Shown one piece after another: positions 56,630 to 64,000 of a stretch of 64,000 bases of DNA. The stretch comes from Manis javanica (lineage: Eukaryota > Chordata > Mammalia > Pholidota > Manidae). The notes beneath the pieces are model-generated. The model was not told where the DNA came from and did not search any database. It saw only the letters and a list, made by a program, of their open reading frames with translations. The DNA lies in assembly GCF_040802235.1 (NCBI RefSeq), contig NC_133158.1:164831401-164895400 (forward strand), given 5' to 3'. A program made the translations under genes and the position numbers. The stretch's first letter is position 1; the number at the start of each line of letters is the position of its first letter.

Positions 56630-59600
56630 AAAACATTAAATGGCAGACTTAATCCATAACATCAATTATGACAAAGACACACTGATAGAGTGGATTAACA
56701 AACATAACCCAAATAAATGCCATCTGGAAGCAATTCACTTCAAATATTATGATATAGGCAGGTTTAAAACAACAAAAAATATCATGCAAACATTAAATAA
56801 AAGCAGGAACACAGCTATATTAATAAAGCAGAGTTCAGAGCAAAGAAAATTACTAGAGACAGAGTGTCATTATATAACGATAAAAGGGTAAATCCATCAA
56901 GGAGACATAGGAATTCTAAATGTGTACGCATCAAACAACAGAGCTGCTGAATATGTAAAACACAAACTGATAGAACTGAAAGGAGCAGTAAATAAATTCG
57001 CAGTTCTAGTAAGAGACTTTAAGACCCCTCTTTCAACTATTAACAGAACAAATAGACATTCAGCAAGGCTATAGAGGAACTCAACACTACTATCAATCAA
57101 CGGGTCTAAGTCATTTATAAGACATTCCACCCAACACCAGCAGAATATATATCTTTTCAAGTGTCCAGAAAACTTATAGAAAGATAAACATTATCTTAGG
57201 CCATAAAACAAATCTCAACAAATTTGAAAGAACTGAAATAACACAGTTCTGTGACCACAATGGAACGAAACTAGAAATTAAGAACAAAAATAACAGGAAA
57301 ATCTCAACACTTTGAAAAAAGCTAACACAATTCTAAATAATCCATGGGTCAAAGAGGAATCTGAAGGGCAATTTTTTAAGTTGCTGAATTGACAACGTGA
57401 AAATACAATATTCAAAATCTCTGGGACACAGGTAAAGCATAACTGAGAGGAAAATCTACAATGCTAAATACATACATTAGAAATGAGGAAAAGTCCCGAA
57501 TCAGTAATCCATGCTACCCCTCAAGAATCTAGGAAAAAGCAAAATACATCCAAAGAAAGCAAAAGGAAGGATATAATAAAGAGCAGAATTCAAGAAAATT
57601 GAAAAAAAAATAGAGAAAAGCAATGAAACAGATCTTGTCAATGTCAAGTCCTATCAATTTATATTATATTCTTTGAAAAGATCAATAAAAGTGACAATCC
57701 TCTAGTAAGACTGACAAAGGAAAAAGATACAATTACCAATGGCAGGAGTGAAAGAGGTGATATCACTAAAGTCTCTGCAGCCATAAAAGGATAATAGGAA
57801 AACACTATGACCAACTCTAAGCACATAAAACTGACAGCTGAGACAAAACAAACCACTTCCTCAAAATACACAAACTATGACAGTTCATCATATATAAAAT
57901 AGATCATTTGAATTTCCCTATAAGTATTTAGGAAATTGGATTTTAAATTTAAAACCTGCCCTTTACCCCAAATTTCCAAGCCCAAATAGTTTCAGCAGAG
58001 AACTCTTATCAAATGTTTAAAGAAAAAGTAACACCTATATAGACAATGTCTTCTTAGAAGTGCAAGAGATGGGAACACTTCCCAAATCATTTTGTAAAGA
58101 TGGTATTTTTCTGATACCAAAACCAGATAAAGACATATGTTTAAAAAAAAGTGAACTACTAACCAATATCCCTCTTGAATACACATGCAAAAATCTTCAA
58201 TAAGATATGAAATATTAGGTAGAATTCAGCAATATGTAAAAAGAATTACGTACCATTTCAAAGTGGGGTTTATTCCAACGCTGCAAACTTCAATTAGTAT
58301 TTGAAAATCAATCAATGTACTACATGATATTAACAGGCCAGAGTAGAAAAAGCACATGGTCATATAAATCAATGCAGAAAAATCATCTGACAAAATTCAA
58401 CATTCATTCATGATAAAAAGTCTCAGAGAACTAGGTATAGAGGGGAACTCGAGAAGGAACATCTACAAAAAGGCTATAGCTAACATTATATAACATTATA
58501 CTTAATTGGGAAGAACAAGGGAAGGATGTCTCCTCGCACCACTCTTACTCAAAGTAGTGCTAAAAGTTCTAGCCAGTGCAATGAGGTAAGGAAACGAAAA
58601 TGTATACATATCTTAAAGGAAGAAATAAAACTATCCCGCATTTGCAGATGACATAATTGTTTATGCAAAACACCAAAACCCCTCAAAACTTTGAGTTCAG
58701 CAAGGTCATATAGGATACAGGATAAACAAAAATCAATTATATTTCTATATACTAGTAATGAACACAAGGACTCTGAAATTAAAAGCACAATGTCATTTAT
58801 AATCACTAAAAAACCGAAATACTTATATGTATATATGATCAAGTATAGGACTTAAATCATGAAAGCTACACAGATGATAAATGAGATCAAAGAAAAGCTA
58901 AATAAATGGAGATACTTATCACATACATGGATTAGAAAACAGAACATAGTAAAGAAGTCAATTCTTCCTATACTGATACATAGGCTTAACATAATTCCTA
59001 TCAAAACCCTCGCAAGATGTTCTTTGCAAATATAGACAAGATTATTTTAAAATTTATAAGGAAAGGCAAAGGAACTAGAATAGCCGAAATAATTTTGAAA
59101 GGGAAAGTGATGAATCAGTCATCCTGATTTCAAGACTAATTATATAACAATAGTAATCAAGACAGTGTAGTTTTTGGCAGAGGGACAGATATAGATGAGT
59201 AGGACAGAACGGAGAACCCAGAAATAGATACACAAAAATATGCGGGACTGATTTTGGAGAAAGGCATGAAAACAATTCAATTAAGGTGGGATAGCTGGAG
59301 CACTTGGACATCCACAGGCAAAGAAAGTAACTTGATCTAATTCTTACACCTTATGCAAAAATAGACTGCAAACTCAAAGTCAACATAGATTGCAGACTCA
59401 AATGTAAAACATCAAACTTTTACCAAAATTTATAGGAAAAGGTTTTCAGGATCTAGGGCTAGACAAAGTGTTCTTGGACTTGACACTAAAAACATAAGAG
59501 GAAAACTAACAAATTACAGCTCATCAGAAAGAAACACTTTTGTTTTATAAAAGACCCTGTTAAGAGAATGAAATGATAAGCTACAGAGTGGGAGAAAATA

Positions 59601-60048
59601 TTTGCAAGTCACATATCTGGCAAAGGATATCATGTAGAATACATGAAGAACTCTCAAAAGTCAATAATAAAAAAAAACCAAAACAATCCAAGTAGAACAT
59701 GGGCATATGACATGAATCAGAGATGGCAAATAAGCACATGAAAAGATGTTTTACATGATTAGCCATTAGGAAAATATAAATTAAGGCCACAGTGAGATAG
59801 CACTATAAAGGTGGCTAAAGTTAAACAATAGTGACAAACCATATACTGGTAGAGATGTGAAGAAACTAGATCACTCATAGATAGCTGGTGAAAATGAAAA
59901 ACAGTATAGCCATTCTGGAAGAGTTTGGTGGTTTTTCAAAATACAAAACATGTAACTACCATATGGCCCAGCAGCTGTATTCTTAGGCATTTATCCCAGA
60001 GAAGTAATGACTTACATAAAAATGTTTACATAAAAATCTATACATGAA
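56630..60048 (+). mobile_element. Very old L1 ORF2 remnant
   Basis: Weak but ordered ORF2 similarity: an endonuclease start (EWINKHNPNKCHLEAIHFK), the RT region with ATTTGCAGATGACATAATTG (FADD) near 58,637, and C-terminal text to 60,000. Frames are broken every 100-250 bases. The copy is cut at 60,049 by the young L1. Confidence 0.8.
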
Positions 60049-60080
60049 GGGGGGCGGAGCCAGGATGGCGGCGTGAGTAG
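60049..60080 (+). promoter_or_regulatory. L1 5' start with YY1-like motif
   Basis: AGGATGGCGGCGTGAGTAG corresponds to AAGATGGCAGCGTGAGTAG in the other young L1. GATGGCGGC matches the YY1 core that positions L1 transcription at base 1. Confidence 0.6.
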
Positions 60081-60300
60081 AGCAGTGGAAATCTCCTCCC
60101 AAAAACATAGATCTATGAAAATATAACAAAGAAAACTCTTCTAAAATACAGACCAGAGGACACAGGACAACATCCAGACCACATCCACACCTGCAAGAAC
60201 CCAGCACCTTGCGAAGGGGGTAAGATACAAGCCCCGGCCTGGTGGAACCCAAGTGCCCCTTCCCCCGGCTCCCAGCGGGTGGAAAGAAACCGGACTGGTT

Positions 60301-61290
60301 TTTTTTTTTTTGGCTAGTGCTTTTTGGAAGCCTTAAAGGGACCGGGACCCCAGTGCTAGGGAGGCAGGGCAGCAGGACCGGCGCCTGAGGACAAAGAATA
60401 TCGCGCATTTTTCCCAGTGGGACCGGTGGGTGGGCCCCTGAGACCGGTGCCTGAGGATGGAGGAAATCGCCATTTTTCCCCTTTTTTCTTTTCTCTTTTT
60501 GGCGAGTGCTTTCTGGAAGCCTTAAAGGGACAGGGACCCAAATACCAGTGAAACAGGGCAGCAAGACTGGTGAGTGGGTGCCTGAGACTGGCGCCTGGGG
60601 ACAAAGAAAATCGCGCATTTTTCCCAATACTAGGGAGGCAGAGCGGCAGGACCAGTGGGCGGGGGCCTGAGGCCGGCACCTGAGGACAAAGAAAATCGCC
60701 CGTTTTTCTCTTTTTTTTTGGCGAGTGCTTTTTGGAAGCCTTGTAGGGACGGGGACCCCAATACCAGGGAGGCAGGGCAGCAAGACTGGTGGGTGGGTGC
60801 CTGGGACAGGCGCCTGAGGACAAAGAAAATCGCGCGTTTCTCCCATTTTTTTCTTTTTGGCAGGTGCTTTTGGGGGGCCTTAGGGAGACAGGGACCCCAG
60901 TGCCAGGGAGGCAGGGTGGCAGGGCAGCAGGGCCGGTGAGCGGGTGCCTGCAACTGGCGCCTGGGGACGGACAGGGTCGTGCGTTTTTCCCTTTTTTTTT
61001 TTTTGAGAGTGTTTTTTGGAGGCCTTAGAGGGACGGGGACCCCAGTGCTAGGGAGGCAGGGCAGCAGGACCGGTGGGCGGGTGCCTGGGACCGGCGCCTG
61101 AGGACAAACAATATTGCGCGTTTTTCCCTTTTTTTTTTTTTTTGGAAGCCTTGAAGGGACAGGGACTCCGGTGCTAGGGAGGCAGGGCAGCAAGACCGGT
61201 GAGCGGGTGCCTGGGACTGGCGTCTGAGGACAAAGAAAATCACGTGTTTTTTCCTTTTTTTTTTTCTTTCTGTTTCCTCTTTCATTGTTA
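60301..61290 (+). repeat. Monomer-like repeats in the L1 5' UTR
   Basis: GGGAGGCAGGGCAGCA-type words recur near 60359, 60551 (variant), 60635, 60769, 60905, 61053 and 61179. Each unit reads: GCAGCAAGACCGGTG, GCGCCTGAGGACAAAGAAAA, TCGCGCGTTTTTCCC, a T-run of variable length, GAAGCCTTAAAGGGAC, GGGACCCCAGTGC. Spacing is 84-190 bp, mostly 126-148. Antisense ORFs of 155-318 codons through it are by-products. Confidence 0.9.
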
Positions 61291-61695
61291 CTGTTGTTGT
61301 TTTGGTTTGAAGAGTGCTTTTTGGAAGTCTTAAAAGGGAAGGAGAGGACACTTAGACCAGAGGCAGGGAATCTGGAGATCTCTGGGCACTCTAACCCCCT
61401 GGGCAACAGGGAGCACAGAGGCCCCTTACGGAGATAAATAGCCTCCCAGCCGCTCCCCCTCCAACGGGGCTCCACCATTTTGGAGGAGCAGCCCGAGCCA
61501 CGCCACACCCACAGCAACAGCAGAGATAAACTCCATAGCAGCCGGGCAGGAAGCAGAAGCCCTATCTGCACACAGCTGCTCAGCACAAGCCACTAGAGGT
61601 CACTATTCTCCCAGGAGAGGAAGGCCACAAACCAACAAGAAGGGAAGCTCTTCCAGCGGTCACTCGTACCACCTCTGCAAACTATCTCTATCACC

Positions 61696-62588
61696 ATGAA
61701 AAGGCAAAACTATAGGCAGACAAAGATCACAGAGACAACACCTGAGAAGGAGACAGACCTAACCAGTCCTCCTGAAAAAGAATTCAAAATAAAAATCATG
61801 AACATGCTGACAGAGATGCAGAGAAAAATGTAAGAGCAATGGGATGAGATGCAGAGAAAAATGCAAGAGCAATGGGATGAAGTCCGGAGGGAGATCACAG
61901 ATGTCAGGAAGGAGATCACAGAAGTGAAACAATCCCTGGAAGGATTTATAAGCAGAATGGATGAGATGCAAGAGGCCATTGAAGAAATAGAAGCCAGAGA
62001 ACAGGAACGTATAGAAGCTGACATAGAGAGAGAAAAAAGGATCTCCGGGAATGAAACAACACCAATCCAAAAGGAATGTGACCAATCCAAAAGGAATAAT
62101 ATTCATATTATAGGGGTACCAGAAGAAGAATAAAGAGGAAAAGGGATAGAAAGTCTCTTTGAAGAAATAATTGCTGAAAACTTCCCCAAACTGGGGGAGG
62201 AAATAATCGAACAGACCATGGAATTACACAGAACCCCCAACAGAAAGGATCCAAGGAGAACAACACCAAGACATACAATAATTAAAATGGCAAGGATGAA
62301 GGACAAGGAAAGAGTTTAAAGGCAGCTAGAGAGAAAAAGGTCACCTATAAAGGAAAACCCATCAGGCTAACATCAGACTTCTCGACAGAAACCCTAAAGG
62401 CCAGAAGAGAATGGCATGATATATTTAATACAATGAAACAGAAGGGCCTTGAACCAAGGATACTGTATCCAGCACGACTATCATTTAAATATGATGCTGG
62501 GATTAAACAATTCCCAGACAAGCAAAAGCTGAGGGAATTTGCTTCCCACAAACCACCTCTAAAGGGCATCCTACAGGGACTGCTCTAG
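61696..62588 (+). pseudogene. L1 ORF1, disrupted, with an 11-codon internal duplication
   Basis: ATG at 61696 opens MKRQNYRQTK and the same coiled coil as the first L1. A 33-bp unit (61813-61845, 61846-61878; GAGATGCAGAGAAAAATG) is duplicated in frame. The first copy has a TAA in place of CAA, which ends translation at about 46 codons. A second ATG restarts 94 codons at 61849. RNA-binding text follows with more breaks, and the original TAG is at 62586-62588. Confidence 0.85.
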
Positions 62589-62783
62589 ATGGGAGCACTC
62601 CTAAAAAGAGCACAGAACAAAACACACAACATATGAAGAATGGAGGAGGAGGAATAAGAAGGGAGAGAAGAAAAGAATCTCCAGACAGTTTATATAACAG
62701 CTCAATAAGCGAGCTAAGTTCGGCAATAAGATACTAAAGAAGCTAACCTTGAACCTTTGGTAACCACAAATCTAAAGCCTGAA

Positions 62784-64000
62784 ATGGCAATAACTACATA
62801 TCTCTCAATAGTGACCCTAAATGTAGATGGACTTAATGCACCAATCAAAAGACACAGAGTAATAGAATGGATAAAAAAGCAAGACCCATCTATATGCTGC
62901 TTACAAGAAACTCACCTTAAACCCAAAGACAAGCACAGACTAAAAGTCAAGGGATGGAAAAACATTTCAGGCAAACAGTGAGAAGAAAGCAGGGGTTGCA
63001 GTACTAATATCAGACAAAATAGACTTCAAAACAAAGAAAGTAACAAGAGATAAAGAAGGACACTACATCATGATAAAGGGCTCAGTCCAACAAGAGGATA
63101 TAACCATTCTAAATATATATGCACCCAATACAGGAGCACCAGCATATGTGAAGCAAATACTAACAGAACTAAAGAGGGAAATAGACTGCAATGCATTCAT
63201 TCTAGGAGACTTCAACACACCACTCACCCCAAAGGATAGATCCACCGGGCAGAAAATAAGTAAGGATGTGGAAGCACTGAACAGCACACTAGAACAGATG
63301 GACCTAATAGACATCTATAGAACTGTACATCCAAAAGCAACAGGATATACATTCTTCTCAAGTGCACATGGAACATTCTCCAGAATAGACCACATACTAG
63401 CTCACAAAAAGAGCCTCAGTAAATTCCAAAATATTGAAATTCTACCAACCAATTTTTCAGACCACAAAGATATAAAACTAGAAATAAATTCTACAAAGAA
63501 AACAAAAAGGCTCACAAACACATGGAGGCTTAACAACATGCTACTAAATAATCAATGGATCAATGAACAAATCAAAATAGAGATCAAGGAATATATAGAA
63601 ACAAATGACAACAACAACACTAAGCCCCAACTTCTGTGGGACGCAGCGAAAGCAGTCTTAAGAGGAAAGTATATAGCAATCCAGGCAAACTTGAAGAAGG
63701 AAGAACAATCCCAAATGAATAGTCTAACATCACAATTATCGAAACTGAAAAAAGAAGAACAAATGAGGCCTAAAGTCAGCAGAAGGAGGGACATAATAAA
63801 GATCAGAGAAGAAATAAACAAAATTGAGAAGAATAAAACAATAGCAAAAATCAACAAAACCAAGAGCTGGTTCTTTGAGAAAATAAACAAAATAGATAAG
63901 CCTCTAGCCAAACTTATTAAGAGAAAAAGAGAATCAGCACATATCAACAGAATCAGAAATGAGAATGCAAAAATCATGACAGACTCCACAGAAATACAAA
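62784..64000 (+). pseudogene. L1 ORF2 start: endonuclease with one early break, cut by the window end
   Basis: ATG at 62784 begins MAITTYLSIVTLNVDGLNAP with CLQETHL. A small deletion in the basic region near 62975 produces a stop at about 62979. From about 62985 a second frame stays open to the end of the window, more than 330 codons, with LGDFNTPL, SRIDHILAH and WFFEKINKI. Endonuclease catalytic residues Asn, Glu, Asp and His are all in place. The RT domain would lie beyond the window. Confidence 0.88.

Larger units (their letters stand above)
60049..64000 (+). mobile_element. Young L1 with repeated 5' UTR, running off the window
   Basis: It begins GGGGGGCGGAGCCAGGATGG and goes through a 1.65-kb 5' UTR, ORF1 and the first 1.2 kb of ORF2. 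It is close to the copy at 9.25 kb in the coding parts, but its 5' UTR carries monomer-like repeats. It inserted into the very old L1 upstream. The 3' part, tail and target duplication lie outside the window. Confidence 0.95.

Noticed and set aside
60630-61586. 318- and 287-codon minus-strand ORFs with repeated PATGPAALPP-like and FLCPQ motifs
   Set aside because: They are antisense readings of the repeated L1 5' UTR; the repeat unit, not selection, keeps them open.
1-64000. tRNA, rRNA, snRNA or bacterial-type operons
   Set aside because: No cloverleaf with A and B boxes, no rRNA text and no compact gene order were seen; the tRNA-like parts are only within MIR fossils.

Overview
This is mammalian chromosomal DNA: AT-rich, dominated by LINE-1 (L1) copies of several ages, with L2 and MIR fossils, hAT and Tigger DNA transposons, three kinds of retroviral LTR, microsatellites and one 23-base run of N. 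The ages of the L1 copies and the lack of Alu, B1 or an abundant tRNA-SINE suggest a laurasiatherian placental mammal. The young L1 family recalls pangolin L1, but that species guess rests on memory and is weak. No complete host gene is present. The only recognisable host coding sequence is a pair of exons matching phospholipase C eta-1 (PLCH1) in the first 8 kb; they look like a decayed partial duplicate.

Layout. 1-8.4 kb: PLCH1-like exons at 1.74-1.92 and 7.6 kb among old repeats. 8.4-15.9 kb: an LTR, a nearly full-length young L1 (+ strand) with stop-broken ORFs, then a polyadenylated piece of the same LTR that looks like an L1 3' transduction. 16-20.5 kb: sequence with no gene seen. 20.5-24.2 kb: an unusual GC-rich block holding a TCTA microsatellite beside the N gap, a 191-bp tandem duplication, and about 5.7 copies of a 120-bp repeat that stays open in several frames, with CCAAT and CRE-like boxes upstream on the minus strand. 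24.2-27.4 kb: an internally deleted class II (betaretrovirus-like) endogenous retrovirus on the minus strand, with both LTRs, a polypurine tract, integrase and envelope remnants and a 6-bp target duplication. 27.6-32 kb: L1 pieces, one with scrambled segment order. 32-43 kb: L2, hAT and Tigger elements, small L1 insertions with clear target duplications, and a gammaretrovirus-like LTR. 43-50.6 kb: old minus-strand L1s carrying a nested retrocopy and a nested young L1 end. 50.6-60 kb: three successive old plus-strand L1s, the first carrying an 86-nt retrocopy of exactly the R region of the LTR at 39.6 kb. 60-64 kb: a young plus-strand L1 with a monomer-like repeated 5' UTR, running off the window.

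Nothing here forms an operon or pathway. The common process is L1-driven retrotransposition: L1 copying itself, copying LTR-derived and cellular RNAs, and nesting. The least explained parts are the 120-bp coding-like repeat block, the hydrophobic ORF in the leader of the class II provirus, and the R-only retrocopy. All identifications come from reading and remembered families; no alignment or search was run.
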